64,000 nucleotides of DNA from Terriglobia bacterium. GTDB lineage: Bacteria; Acidobacteriota; Terriglobia; Versatilivoradales; Versatilivoraceae. The first letter of the stretch is position 1; the number at the start of each line of letters is the position of its first letter. The notes beneath the pieces are model-generated. The model made no database searches. It was not told the origin of the DNA and worked only from the letters and a program-made list of their open reading frames with translations. The position numbers and the translations under genes are program-made. Below are positions 1 to 9,600 of the stretch, in pieces. The DNA is taken from assembly GCA_951813285.1 (NCBI GenBank), contig OX638355.1, positions 2,499,136 through 2,563,135 of the forward strand, given 5' to 3'.

Positions 1-735
1 CTCGGTACCGAACCCACGCACCCCGCTCTGCTGGATTGGCTCGCTTCCAAGCTGATCCAGGAGGGCTGGCGATTCAAACCGATCCACCGGCTGATGATGA
101 ACAGCGCCGTATACAGACAGGCGGCCAGCACGGAGTTGGCTCAGGCCCAGCACGATGCTTACAACGAGTACCTGTGGCACCGCAGGCCCTTGCGCATGGA
201 GGCTGAAGTCATCCGCGATCATATGTTGAGCGTCTCCGGCGCTCTGCGCACGAACATGTACGGGCCCAGCACTTCCATTGGCAGCCGCAAGGAACCTTTC
301 AAGGACACGCCGGACACCTGGCGCCGGTCAGTCTACCTCATGTCGCCGCGCTTCATCCTCCATCCGGTCCTCAAGATCTTCGACCTTCCGGACAACACGC
401 AAAGCGTCGGCCTTCGTGACATCAGCACGACACCGAGCAGCACGGCGTTTACGCTGAATGCGCCATTCGTGTGGGAGCAAGCGAAGCGCTTCGCACAACG
501 GGTGCGGGACAGAGTCGGAGGCGACCCCGGCCGACAGATCGAGGCGGCATACCGGATTGCTCTTTCTCGGCCGCCGACCGTGGAAGAACGCGAGATCGGC
601 CTGTCGTTTCTCGGTCAACGGCGCGCTGGCTCCTTGGAGGCAAGCAAGGAGCCGGGGTCTTTGGATGCGCGAAGCCCGCTGGTCCAATATTGCCATGCCG
701 TCATGAGCCTGAACGAATTCATCTATGTTCACTGA
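1..735 (+). CDS. DUF1553 domain-containing protein, C-terminal part (5' end outside window)
   Basis: The reading frame is open from base 1. It begins LGTEPTHPALLDWLASKL, which matches the conserved C-terminal DUF1553 segment of the PSD1/cytochrome-type proteins common in Planctomycetes and Acidobacteria. It continues to TGA at 733-735. The N-terminal part lies outside the window, so any cytochrome or DUF1549 domain cannot be seen. The stop overlaps the start of the following DUF1501 gene by 11 bp, the usual pairing for these two families, and implies translational coupling. The biochemical function of the family is not established; genes of this kind are often found near sulfatases and glycan-degradation genes. 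Confidence 0.85.
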   Translation, partial: LGTEPTHPALLDWLASKLIQEGWRFKPIHRLMMNSAVYRQAASTELAQAQHDAYNEYLWHRRPLRMEAEVIRDHMLSVSGALRTNMYGPSTSIGSRKEPFKDTPDTWRRSVYLMSPRFILHPVLKIFDLPDNTQSVGLRDISTTPSSTAFTLNAPFVWEQAKRFAQRVRDRVGGDPGRQIEAAYRIALSRPPTVEEREIGLSFLGQRRAGSLEASKEPGSLDARSPLVQYCHAVMSLNEFIYVH

Positions 736-2185
736 CGCAGCTTATGGAACTCGACCGATTGGCAGGGACCGCCGTGGGTTCCTCAAGGAACTGGGCCTGG
801 GTGGCATCGCTCTGGCCAGCCTGCTCGCGGACCAGACGGCGAGCGGTGCGGCGCCTGACCTCAGCGAGCCACTTGCGCCCAGGCAGCCACACTTCGCTCC
901 CAGGGCGAGGAGCGTCATCTTGCTGTTCATGGTCGGCGGCGCAAGTCAGCTGGAGACGTTCGATCACAAGCCGCTTCTGAAAAAGTACGCCGGAAGATTG
1001 GCACGAGACATATTCTCCAAAAAAGACTTGGATGGCCTTAACCCGGAGAAGACCTACACCAACACGCGCATCGTTCCGCCGGTGTTCTCCTTCAAGCGCT
1101 ATGGGCAGAGCGGCGCATGGGTCAGCGAGATCTTCCCGAACCTGACCAAGGTGGTCGACGACATCGCATTCATCAAGTCGATGCACACCGATTCAGCACT
1201 TCACTTCACCGGCCAGATCCTCATGCACACGGGTTATCCCAGACAGGGCCACCCCAGTCTTGGCTCGTGGGTGACCTACGGTCTGGGGACGGAGAACCGG
1301 AACATGCCGGGATTCGTGGTGATGACAGACGGCCGACCGTCCGGCGGGCGCGCGCTTCACCAGGCCGGATTCCTCCCTGGTATCCACCAGGCCACGCTGG
1401 TGGACTTCAAGCCCGGACATCCACCGGTGCCGCACATCAATGCACCGGCATTTCTCAGCCGAGGCCAGCAGCGCGCGCAGTTGGATCTGGTGCGGAAGTT
1501 GAATCGCCTCCATCGCGGTATTTATCGCACCCAGCCCGAGCTCGACGCGCGCATCGCCGCATTCGAGACGGCCTTTCGCATGCAGATGGAAGCGCCGGAG
1601 ATCTTCGATATCCGGAGCGAGCCGGACTCGGTGAAGGCGCTATATGGCGACACCGACTTCGGGAGGAAGTGCCTGACGGCGAGACGGCTGGTGGAGAGCG
1701 GCGTCCGTTTCGTGGAGATTCTCGACGGCGCCCAGGGGCGGCGATGGGACGCGCACGGCAACCGCGGCGGGCTCATCAACAACCACCGCACCAACGCGGC
1801 GCGCACCGATCGCGGGATCACCGCCCTCATCATGGACCTGAAGTCGCGCGGTCTGCTGGACGAGACTCTCGTCGTCTGGGCCACTGAGTTCGGTCGCACG
1901 CCGATGGAGGAGGCTCGTAAGGAGGAATCCCTCGGCCGCGGCCATCACCACTACGGCTTCTCCATGTGGATGGCGGGCGGCGGCGTCAAGCCGGGGATCA
2001 CGCACGGCGCGACCGACGAGCTCGGCATGCACGCTGTCAAGGATCGCGTCTCGCATCACGATCTTCACGCCACCATCCTCCACCTGTTGGGCCTGGATCA
2101 CAAGCAGCTCACCTACCGCCACAATAGCCGCGACTTCCGCCTGACCGATGTCTACGGCAACGTCGTGCACGACATCATTGCCTGA
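725..2185 (+). CDS. DUF1501 domain-containing protein (exported, sulfatase-like fold)
   Basis: This 486-residue protein has an N-terminal Tat-type signal (RRGFLKELGLGG at about residues 17-28), followed by the DUF1501 hallmarks: a GGASQLETFDHKP segment near residue 75, a central WDAHG, and a C-terminal HDLHATILHLLGLDH/RDFRLTDVYG ending. DUF1501 proteins belong to the alkaline-phosphatase/sulfatase-like superfamily, but their substrates are unknown. The ATG lies inside the end of the DUF1553 gene, so the two probably form a coupled operon. The protein is expected to be exported folded to the periplasm. The gene looks intact and ends 18 bp before the first RAYT-element terminus. Confidence 0.9.
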   Translation: MFTDAAYGTRPIGRDRRGFLKELGLGGIALASLLADQTASGAAPDLSEPLAPRQPHFAPRARSVILLFMVGGASQLETFDHKPLLKKYAGRLARDIFSKKDLDGLNPEKTYTNTRIVPPVFSFKRYGQSGAWVSEIFPNLTKVVDDIAFIKSMHTDSALHFTGQILMHTGYPRQGHPSLGSWVTYGLGTENRNMPGFVVMTDGRPSGGRALHQAGFLPGIHQATLVDFKPGHPPVPHINAPAFLSRGQQRAQLDLVRKLNRLHRGIYRTQPELDARIAAFETAFRMQMEAPEIFDIRSEPDSVKALYGDTDFGRKCLTARRLVESGVRFVEILDGAQGRRWDAHGNRGGLINNHRTNAARTDRGITALIMDLKSRGLLDETLVVWATEFGRTPMEEARKEESLGRGHHHYGFSMWMAGGGVKPGITHGATDELGMHAVKDRVSHHDLHATILHLLGLDHKQLTYRHNSRDFRLTDVYGNVVHDIIA

Positions 2186-2202
2186 CAGTGAAAAGTAGGA
2201 TC

Positions 2203-3550
2203 AATAGGGGACGTTGTTGAATTAGTGGAATTATTCTGTATGGCGCTTCTGTAAACTCTTGGCAATTGCGGAGAGGGAGACCCCTAACTCGCGAGCAACT
2301 TCCGCCAGGGAAAGCCCGAATTCCTCCATTAACCGTTGTGCCAGCAACGCTCGAATCTTTGACACCTGCCTCCGCCGACTGCCCGCCCTAAGTTCCAGTG
2401 GGCTGACACCAGCCTGCTGACAGACCTCCTCTATTGCCTCGGTCATACCAGACTGGTTTCGTCGCACCTCCAATTGTCGGCGTATTCGCTCTTCCGCTTC
2501 CCGTAGTACCGTGTCCACGAAGACCTCACCGCCAAGGATGCGCCCATTCCCTGCTTTTTGCCGACTGCGGCCGCGAACTACCGACCAACCCCCTCCTGAT
2601 CGGACCTGTCCTCCTCCGACCAGCCCAGGCCGCCGCTCCTGTCCCACCCCCGCCGCTACAAATTCCCGATAGGCCCTCTTGGCACTATCGGCCGTATTGC
2701 CGAACCAACTCAGGACCCACTCCCGTTCTTGCCAACTCCCTGCTACCTCTCCCAACAGAATTCCATGCCCACTCCAGGGATAGCGCTCCAATTCGCCTAA
2801 AGTGCCCACCAGCCCGGCACGAATAGGATTGAGATGGATGTAGCGGAGTAACTCCACAAAATAGCCGTTCTCTTCACACACAATGGATTTGTAACGATTC
2901 TGAAAAAGGTGACCGTGACGCTCGTGGCGCCGGTTGTAGGCTTGGGCGTATCCGGTCAAAAAGCGGCGCATCAACTGGGGTAATCCATCAGGGCCGCTGC
3001 GTAGCAACAGGTGGGCATGATTGGTCAACAAGGCCCATCCATAAACCGCCGTCCTGCTCTGCATGGTCAAGGCACCCAAGCGCCGGACAAAATCGTGACG
3101 GTCTGCGTCATCGGTCACAATCGCCCGGCGCTCGATGCCACGAAGCATGACGTGGTGCAGTGTGCCTGGAGCATCCAGCCGTACTTGGCGAGGCATTGCT
3201 ACTCTCCCTTTGGCGGTGACAACTTGGAAACTGAGCAGGGGTGTTACGGTACTTCAAAAACGGACCGTCAGCACTCCTGCTGTTATCAGTCCGGTGTGGT
3301 CGTCTTCGAAATACGGGAGAACCAAGCGGTCGACGACTCTTACGGAGGGAGGAAAAAACAGGAGGAGAATGAAGGATACCGTGAGGGAGTTTCTGGTGCA
3401 ACGATTCGGCCGCGTTTCGAGGACGAATCGCGGTGTGAGTGCCTGTGAGTGAACCGAAGCGTTCGGGAAGGCATCTGCTACGCCGTTTCAGTCGGTTTAG
3501 GAGCAGAAAACTGGGACAGTTATTCCAGTAATTCAACAACGTCCCCTAAT
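2203..3550 (+). mobile_element. RAYT element: complete transposase-bearing copy with terminal inverted repeats
   Basis: The left end reads AATAGGGGACGTTGTTGAAT and the right end is its near-perfect inverse (ATTCAACAACGTCCCCTAAT). The inverted similarity extends inward (TTAGTGGAATTATTCTG against CAGTTATTCCAGTAATT). The element is about 1.35 kb and encloses one RAYT gene on the minus strand plus about 350 bp of non-coding right arm. The arm is similar over most of its length to the right halves of the short copies at 4718-4985 and 13001-13271, so this is the likely autonomous parent. Its right end interrupts a methyltransferase pseudogene. Boundaries rest on repeat comparison within the window. 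Confidence 0.75.
2231..3196 (-). CDS. REP-associated tyrosine transposase (RAYT, IS200-like Y1 HUH enzyme)
   Basis: This 321-residue protein begins MPRQVRLDAPGTLHHVMLRG, typical of the Y1_Tnp/RAYT family. The HUH motif is visible as TNHAHLLLRSG near residue 62, and the family block RYIHLNPIRAGLV near residue 127 follows the predicted catalytic-tyrosine region. The C-terminal 60 residues (SLAEVARELGVSLSAIAKSL) form a DnaA-like helix-turn-helix often fused to these transposases. An SD-like GGGAGAG precedes the ATG. Family members cut single-stranded REP or hairpin DNA through a 5'-phosphotyrosine. Here the gene sits between inverted terminal repeats rather than beside simple REPs, and looks intact and possibly active. 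Confidence 0.88.
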   Translation of the reverse strand: MPRQVRLDAPGTLHHVMLRGIERRAIVTDDADRHDFVRRLGALTMQSRTAVYGWALLTNHAHLLLRSGPDGLPQLMRRFLTGYAQAYNRRHERHGHLFQNRYKSIVCEENGYFVELLRYIHLNPIRAGLVGTLGELERYPWSGHGILLGEVAGSWQEREWVLSWFGNTADSAKRAYREFVAAGVGQERRPGLVGGGQVRSGGGWSVVRGRSRQKAGNGRILGGEVFVDTVLREAEERIRRQLEVRRNQSGMTEAIEEVCQQAGVSPLELRAGSRRRQVSKIRALLAQRLMEEFGLSLAEVARELGVSLSAIAKSLQKRHTE

Positions 3551-3877
3551 TTTTCCCTGAAGACGTACCGCCCTCATATCACCGACTTGGACGTGTAATG
3601 CCGGATACTTGCTCTTGGCCTACTGGATCATTGTCTCCAAGTAGTCTACGCCCCAGCAATCTGGACAATCTCGAGAAAGGGCGGCCCAATCTCTTCCTTT
3701 TCCACATCCAACATCAAGGATGGAAGAGGGAGGGGAAGCCAAAAACCGGGCAAACATCCGGCGACACATTTGCGGAGTCTCTTCATTGGGCTCGGGGTAT
3801 ACAGACTCGTAGTGTTCCGGGTGATCGTATAGGAAATTCCGGACGGTAGACTTCATGCTCTGCCTTCCATGCATCAT
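3551..3877 (-). pseudogene. SAM-dependent methyltransferase remnant, nonsense-mutated and cut by the RAYT element
   Basis: On the minus strand the frame starting near 3877 (MMHGRQSMKS) contains a class I methyltransferase motif, SILDVGCGKGRDW. A TAG at 3620-3622 breaks the frame at ETMIQ, yet the same frame continues in recognisable style after the stop (AKSKYPALHVQVGDMRAVRL) until it runs into the right terminus of the RAYT element at 3550. The gene therefore carries a nonsense mutation and has lost its 3' half to the insertion or a linked deletion. The annotated start is a guess, because the segment upstream merges into another element end. Confidence 0.65.
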
Positions 3878-3902
3878 CCAATTCAACGCGCCACATAACT
3901 GC

Positions 3903-3954
3903 AGGAAAAAGAAACTGGGAAGGTCATTCCCGTAATTCAACAACCTCCCCTATT
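3903..3954 (+). mobile_element. RAYT-element right-end fragment
   Basis: This is about 50 bp matching the right terminus of the element family (GAAACTGGGAAGGTCATTCC followed by CGTAATTCAACAACCTCCCC). No matching left end is present nearby. The terminus is in the same orientation as all other copies and runs into the 3' end of the HAD gene, whose last few codons are made of element sequence. Confidence 0.7.
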
Positions 3955-4614
3955 TCCGGTCCCTTGTTTTGTTAGCTCCTCTAGGATGTGCCATTCTTCA
4001 GGAGATTCAAAAAGTCGGGATGGATTTTCCCTCTCCAGCTCCTCGCGAGAGCCGTAGCCCCAGAGCACTCCTGCAGACGTAAGCCCGCTGGCGTGGGCGG
4101 CTGCGAGATCAACCGCCCTGTCACCGATCATCATAGTGTTCTCGGTGATTTCTCCCTTGACCAGCATCTGTGCAATCTGTTCCTGTTTTGTGGTTCCAAC
4201 GTCTCCACCGTTGACAAATCGAAACAGACTGTCGAGTCTAAATATCTGCAGTATTTTCTGGGCATAGTCAGAACGCTTGGAGGTACAAACAGCCAAGGGA
4301 ACTTTCTTCTCGTGCAGGTCAATCAAAGCTTCGAGTACTCCGGGGTAAAGAGAGTTCTCTGAATATCCGACGGCGGCAAACCGCTCTCTGTATTTGATAA
4401 CAAGCTGATTGACGAGCTTGCTTGATTCACTTTCAGACAACGCTGCCAGCGTTTTGTCGATTGGTATGCCGATGAATTTTGCTACCCGGCCCTGGGAGAC
4501 TTCCTCTAAGCCCAGTGCCGCCAAGGCATAGTTAATCGACTTGGCAATGCCACTGATCGGGTCGCTGATCGTCCCGTCCAGATCCAATAGGATCAAGTCG
4601 TATTTCTTGTTCAT
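3937..4614 (-). CDS. HAD-superfamily hydrolase, phosphoglycolate phosphatase-like
   Basis: This 225-residue protein has the full HAD motif set. Motif I is LLDLDGTISD (residues 9-18) with the two catalytic aspartates, motif II is CTSK near residue 110, a lysine lies in the GTTKQEQIA segment, and motif IV is MIGDRAVDL. The helical cap follows motif I, as in Gph/PGMB-type phosphatases. The substrate cannot be read from sequence; phosphoglycolate or a sugar phosphate is plausible. The last residues (about GNRGGC) are encoded by the inverted terminal repeat of a RAYT-element end, so the natural C-terminus was probably replaced. A roughly 50 bp copy of its 3' end recurs at 20327-20379. Confidence 0.85.
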   Translation of the reverse strand: MNKKYDLILLDLDGTISDPISGIAKSINYALAALGLEEVSQGRVAKFIGIPIDKTLAALSESESSKLVNQLVIKYRERFAAVGYSENSLYPGVLEALIDLHEKKVPLAVCTSKRSDYAQKILQIFRLDSLFRFVNGGDVGTTKQEQIAQMLVKGEITENTMMIGDRAVDLAAAHASGLTSAGVLWGYGSREELERENPSRLFESPEEWHILEELTKQGTGNRGGC

Positions 4615-4717
4615 GCGCCAATGGCTTCGACTACACTTCAGCGAGAGTAGCCCTGTTCCCGTTTCCTTATCCTCGGCCCTTATTCTGCTCCCATCTGAGC
4701 CAAGTCCCTAGTGTTTC

Positions 4718-4985
4718 AATAGGGGACGTTGTTGAACTACGTTCAATTACTCTGTCCGGCGATTCTGTCGACGCCTCGAGAGGGACGAAAGAACGGAGGT
4801 GGAATCTAGTGTTGCTGTGGGGAACTGCTTGGCGCAACCTTTCGGACGCGTTTTGAGAAGGAATCGTGGCGTCAGCGCCTGCGAGTGTGCCAGAGTGCTG
4901 GCGAACGTATCTGTTTTGCCGTTTCAGTCGGTCAGGGATAAGATGCTGAGACAGTAATTCCAGTAATTCGACAACCTCCCCTATT
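4718..4985 (+). mobile_element. RAYT-derived MITE, full length (268 bp)
   Basis: The copy starts AATAGGGGACGTTGTTGAAC and ends ACAACCTCCCCTATT, with the same subterminal sequence as the 1.35 kb RAYT element. Internally it keeps only the right-arm sequence (GGGGAACTGCTTGG, then GAATCGTGGCGTCAG) and no transposase, as expected of a non-autonomous internal-deletion derivative. It separates the HAD gene from the potassium-channel gene. Confidence 0.75.
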
Positions 4986-5066
4986 TTTCCTCTCGGGAAC
5001 ATCAGGTCAGAGGCGTTGGCGACCATCACCGGTCGGTGCCGTGACGCTCGTTGTAGAGGAGTTGAA

Positions 5067-6266
5067 TTGAAGGCCATTCGGAAACGACTGTTCGATGTCC
5101 TGTTTGGCGGCGGTCGCGCTGCGAAGAGCCTTGACCTGTGGCTGCTTGCCGCCATTTTGGTCAGCGTCAGTGTCGTCGTGCTGGATTCCGTGGCCGCCAT
5201 CAGGTCCACGTGGTTCGATCAGCTACGGATGGCGGAGATTGCCTTCACGGTGATCTTCAGTGTGGAGTACCTGTTGCGGCTCTTCTGCCATCCGAAGCCG
5301 TCCCGCTACGCATTTGGATTCTTCGGCTTGGTGGACTTCGTCTCGATTGCGCCCACCTGGCTTGTGTTCGTGTTCCCGGGCTGGGACACCTTCGCTGTAC
5401 TGCGTGTGCTGCGGATGCTTCGAATCTTCCGCATCTTGTCATTGGGGCGTTTCTCGCGAGCGGCGATGACCATAGGCAATGCTCTGGAGGCTACTCGCTA
5501 CAAGATCGGGACCTTTGTGATCGGTGTGGTTCTGATTTCGGTAGTCGCGGGATCGCTCATGTATCTCGTTGAGGGACCCGAGAACGGATTCACCAGCATT
5601 CCAGCAAGTACCTACTGGGCAATCATCACGATGACAACAGTCGGGCATGGAAGCCTGATCCCAGCGACAGCCCTTGGCCAACTCCTGACGTCCGTTCTCG
5701 TGATTCTGGGCTATGCGGTCGTGGCGATCCCGGTCGGCGTAATCGCTTCAGAGGTACTCGCGGCGAAGAAGGCCCGCGAAGCGCTTCTCGCCGGCGACGA
5801 GACTGAGCAACGCGAGTTCAAATCCTCGGCCTTTTACAGCTACGGGGATCCCAACGTCCCGCAAAAGGTTATCTTCGAGGCATCCGTCCTCAAGCCGGTC
5901 GCCGGGTTTCTGAATGCGAGAGGAGGCTTCGTGTTCATCGGTGTGGACGACGACGCAACCCCGCGTGGCATTCAGCCAGACCTTGACATGAAAGGCTGGA
6001 ATACAGAGCGATACATGAGGCATCTCACGGACCGGATCGGCGAGGAGTTCGGTTCGGCCGCGGCGACCTCCACTCATATCAGCATCGAGATGGTCAAGGG
6101 TCTGGAAATCTGCGTCGTCGAGGTAGATCCATCGCCCGATCCTGTGTGGCTGATGAAGGCGGAGAAGTCAGGCAAACGAAAGGTGTTCTATGTCCGGACC
6201 AGCAACTCGACGCGGGAACTGCACGGCCCGGACCTCGTCAGCTACATCAGGAAACGATGGGATTAG
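5067..6266 (+). CDS. Voltage-gated-type potassium channel fused to a C-terminal AlbA_2 (Schlafen-like) domain
   Basis: The N-terminal half has six membrane segments. S4 is arginine-rich (VLRVLRMLRIFRIL) and is followed by S5, a pore helix and S6. The selectivity filter at about residues 190-196 reads TTVGHGS, a histidine replacing the usual tyrosine of TVGYG. A soluble domain of about 150 residues follows, with the AlbA_2 signature (REFKSS, then LNARGGFVFIGVDDDATPRG), a putative nucleic-acid-binding module of Schlafen-like and regulatory proteins. The proposed start is a TTG with SD AGAGGAG; an upstream TTG at 5016 is possible. The gene stands alone between two MITE copies. The architecture suggests a membrane effector controlled by a cytosolic sensor, which is inference. 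Confidence 0.82.
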   Translation: MKAIRKRLFDVLFGGGRAAKSLDLWLLAAILVSVSVVVLDSVAAIRSTWFDQLRMAEIAFTVIFSVEYLLRLFCHPKPSRYAFGFFGLVDFVSIAPTWLVFVFPGWDTFAVLRVLRMLRIFRILSLGRFSRAAMTIGNALEATRYKIGTFVIGVVLISVVAGSLMYLVEGPENGFTSIPASTYWAIITMTTVGHGSLIPATALGQLLTSVLVILGYAVVAIPVGVIASEVLAAKKAREALLAGDETEQREFKSSAFYSYGDPNVPQKVIFEASVLKPVAGFLNARGGFVFIGVDDDATPRGIQPDLDMKGWNTERYMRHLTDRIGEEFGSAAATSTHISIEMVKGLEICVVEVDPSPDPVWLMKAEKSGKRKVFYVRTSNSTRELHGPDLVSYIRKRWD

Positions 6267-6364
6267 CCGCAACGGGTTCACTGTGTTCACTCGCAGGGTG
6301 TGCCCCCGAGGTCTTCCGGTATCTGGGAAGTCCCGGCGGCTCGAAACCGGCGTACGCGACGTTC

Positions 6365-6530
6365 AACAGGGGACGTTGCTGAATTAGTGGAATTACTCTG
6401 TCTGGCGATTCTGTAGACGCCTAAAGAGGGAGGGAAAACGGATGGACAATCCGGGATGCCGTGGGGGAACTGCTTGGTGCAACGATTCGGACGCGTTTTG
6501 AGGGCGAATCGCAGTGTCAAAGCCTGCGAG
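6365..6530 (+). mobile_element. RAYT-derived MITE, right end missing
   Basis: The left terminus (AACAGGGGACGTTGCTGAAT) and the internal segment (GGATGGACAATCCGGGATGC) match the MITE at 13001-13271. Similarity stops near 6530 after AGCCTGCGAG, so roughly 100 bp of the right end are lost. It lies between the channel gene and the helicase operon, in the common orientation. Confidence 0.7.
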
Positions 6531-6612
6531 CGGTGCAAGCCTGTCACAAAGCTCCTCTTCAGTACCCGGAATCCTCTAGACACAGCGAGAGGTATGCGGA
6601 CAGGATCGTGGT

Positions 6613-9600
6613 TCAGGACCTTCGCATCGGCGACAAATCGATCCGCAACAACGGTGCGATTTTCTGTAGCGTCTCGTGGCTGCAACGCTTCAGGAGAAAG
6701 CTCATCAGGTCATCCTGCCGCGGCTGCCCGAAAACCATGCGGTAGACAGCCAGGGATTGCTTGAGCGCTCTCAGCTGATTGGCGTCGCGGCTCAGGGGCA
6801 GTGCCGGGACGTGGCGCTCGATGTGGGCGCCGTTCGGGAGCGGGAACAGCCAGAAGGGCACGAGCCCCCCTCCAGTCGATGACTGCTCCAGCGCTTCTTC
6901 AAACAGGGCACGCCAAACATCCGTCGATTCGCCACCAAGAACCGCGGCTCCGTGCTCCGCCGCCACGTTTTTGCGCACGGCGTGGCCCTTGTAGCGGTGG
7001 ACGCGGCCCTCGCGCTGTTCGAGGTCGACGGGGTTCGACGGCAGGTTCCAGTGCATGACCGAGTGGCAATAGGCGTGGAAGTCCAGGCCCTCCTGGCCGA
7101 CGGAAGTGGACGCGAGGACGAAGGGCCAAAAGGGAGAGTTGAAGGCTTGGCGTACCTGTCCCTCGCGGGCTCCCGTCTTGCCGTCGTCCCGTTCCTGAGC
7201 GCCGAAGCGCATGGCGAAGTGGTTGCGCAAGCGGCGGTGCTCGATCTGTACGGTATCGTCGCTGGGCCGGATTTCATCCACGCGCGGGGCACCCGTCCGG
7301 AGCGACAGCGCTCCGGTAACGGCCTCGGCCAGTTTGCCCCAGGCCGCGTTGTCGTCGTCGGCGAAGAGACCTTCGAGATCACGTAGCGTGTGGATGTACT
7401 CGTCCAGCGTGGCCTGCAGGTTGCCCGCTGCGCAATAGTCTACGACCTGTCTCCAATAGGGTGTCTCATCCCCGGGGCGTTCCCCTCGGACGAGCGCCAT
7501 CGCCTCCGGGAGGTTGAACAGAGTCCGGAAGCCCCAGGCGATCCAGGCGGCACCGTCGCGGGCCGCGAGCGCCGCCCGTGTTTCCGGGCCCGAGGCGCGG
7601 GTGAGTGCCCTGAGCGCGCTCGTCGCGGGGCCGGCTACGGATCGCTTGGCAAGTATCTCAGCGAGCCCCGCCGGGGCGCGTCCGAGTTTCAGCGATCCGC
7701 ACATCGCCTCGTCGACGAGCTTTTTCGCTTCCCCTACATGGTCCACCCACCGGGAAGCTGGGTCTTCATCTTCCTGCGCTCCGCTCCATAGATTCGGGAG
7801 GTCCGGACGGCCGAACCACTCCCGGGTTGTCTCTCCATACCGCTCGAGATCGAGAAGAATCGGGGCCGCCCAGTACCAGCGCTCATCCTCGCGCTCGGCA
7901 TTGAGATACGGTCCCGTGAGTTGCTTAAGAAGCGGTTCGAGTCGCTTTCGGGCGCGGGCGAGAGCGTGATTCAGCGTGGCCTCGCCCTCAGGCACCGGAA
8001 GGGGGTCTCCCAGCTCGGCGAGGCTGGGGCTTGGGTACAGAATCCCGAGCGCCGGCATTCCCGTGGGTCGCTCGTTAGAGTACGCAAAGCGCAACAGCGG
8101 ACGCCGCCTCCGGCGTTCCTGCGGCGTGTTGCGGATCGAGCCGTCGAATCGCCTCATGATGCGGCGTTCCACGTCGTAGCTCACCATGCTCGCGATCGCT
8201 TTGGGAACGACCTGCCAGGTCGAGAAGATCAGATGCTTGGAGAGTTGCTGCTCGCGAGCCCTCTTCCAGGGACCCGGCTCGGCGTAGTACGGAAGTGAAG
8301 GGGGTAGCCAGAGCAGCTTCCACGCCTCGCCACGCCCCATCCACTCGAGGACGCTGCGCAGACGGGGATTGGCCGGGTCCAACTGCGAGTAGCCCTCCAC
8401 CGCTTCCCACGAAAGGGACACCCTGCCGTCGTCGGTGAGGAGCTTTGGCAGGCCGTTCCCCGAGGACCTATCCAGTCTCGCGACGACCGCGGCCTTGAGC
8501 TTGTAGTCGTCCATGAAGCTCAGTAGATACGGCGCCGACTTCCAGTATTCCAAGACCTGTGGTTGTCTCACTTCGCGGCCGATCTTCTCGAGCGTCAGGA
8601 AATCCTGTACGTCTCCCGCGGTGAGCTCCAGTCCCGCGGACGGTACTTCGAGCAGCATCGCCTGAGCGTCCGCGGATGCCTGCAGGCGCTCGGTCCGCGA
8701 CATGACCCGGCGGAGCCGCTTCTCGATCTCTCTCTTGATGCGTTCGAGTGCCTCCGTCCCGGCCTCGATCCGATACATGGCCTGCCGGTAGTCGTCCAGT
8801 AGTTGGCGAAGCGCGCCGCTCTGCTTGAGCCCGGGATCGAGGAACTCGACAGTTCTCAGGAAGTCACGGTAGTGGTTGTCCTCGTGACTCTCGTGGTGCA
8901 GCGTATACATCCTGTAGGGCGTCGCCGAGAGAAGAAGGAGGCGAACGTCAGAGGTTGCGTCGGAGTAGGTGAACAGCCGTTTCGCCAGCTCAGCTGTGGC
9001 GTCCCCTCCGTCCAGCAGGTCCTTGAAGCGCTGAAACTCGTCGAGGATCACAAGGTCTGGCTCAAGCGCCGTGACGCACACCGCGGCCAGCATCGAACGC
9101 AGACGGCCGATGAACTTGGCCTGGTCCCAGCGATCGATTCCTGGGACCCGCTTCCGAGAACGCTGGAACCGTTGGCAGAGGTCCCTGTACTGTTCCCCGA
9201 GATCCTCGCCCTTCTCCAGCACACATTGCTTGAACGCCTCCGCAAGGTCTGGGTCGATTCGCTGGTAGCGCTTGAATTCCTTCAGTTCCCGAAGGAAGTG
9301 GTCCTTGTTCCTCACATATCCTTGGAAAAGGTTCCTGGGGCCGGTACGTTGATCCGGCCAGATCCGCTGGACCATATGATAGAGGAGGACCCGCTCGTCC
9401 CGTCGCCCCATGCTGCTTTTGAGATCGAAAGAAGTGCCCGGCGTAAGGGCGAGGTAGTTCACCCGTTTCCCCCGTAGGTGACGGATCACCTGTGGCAGCA
9501 GCGTCAACCGGTCAGCACGGTCGAACTGCCTGTTCCCGACCTGGAGTCGGCGAACGTTTTGTCGGGCGATCTGGGCGTTGGAACAGATGTACACAATGTC

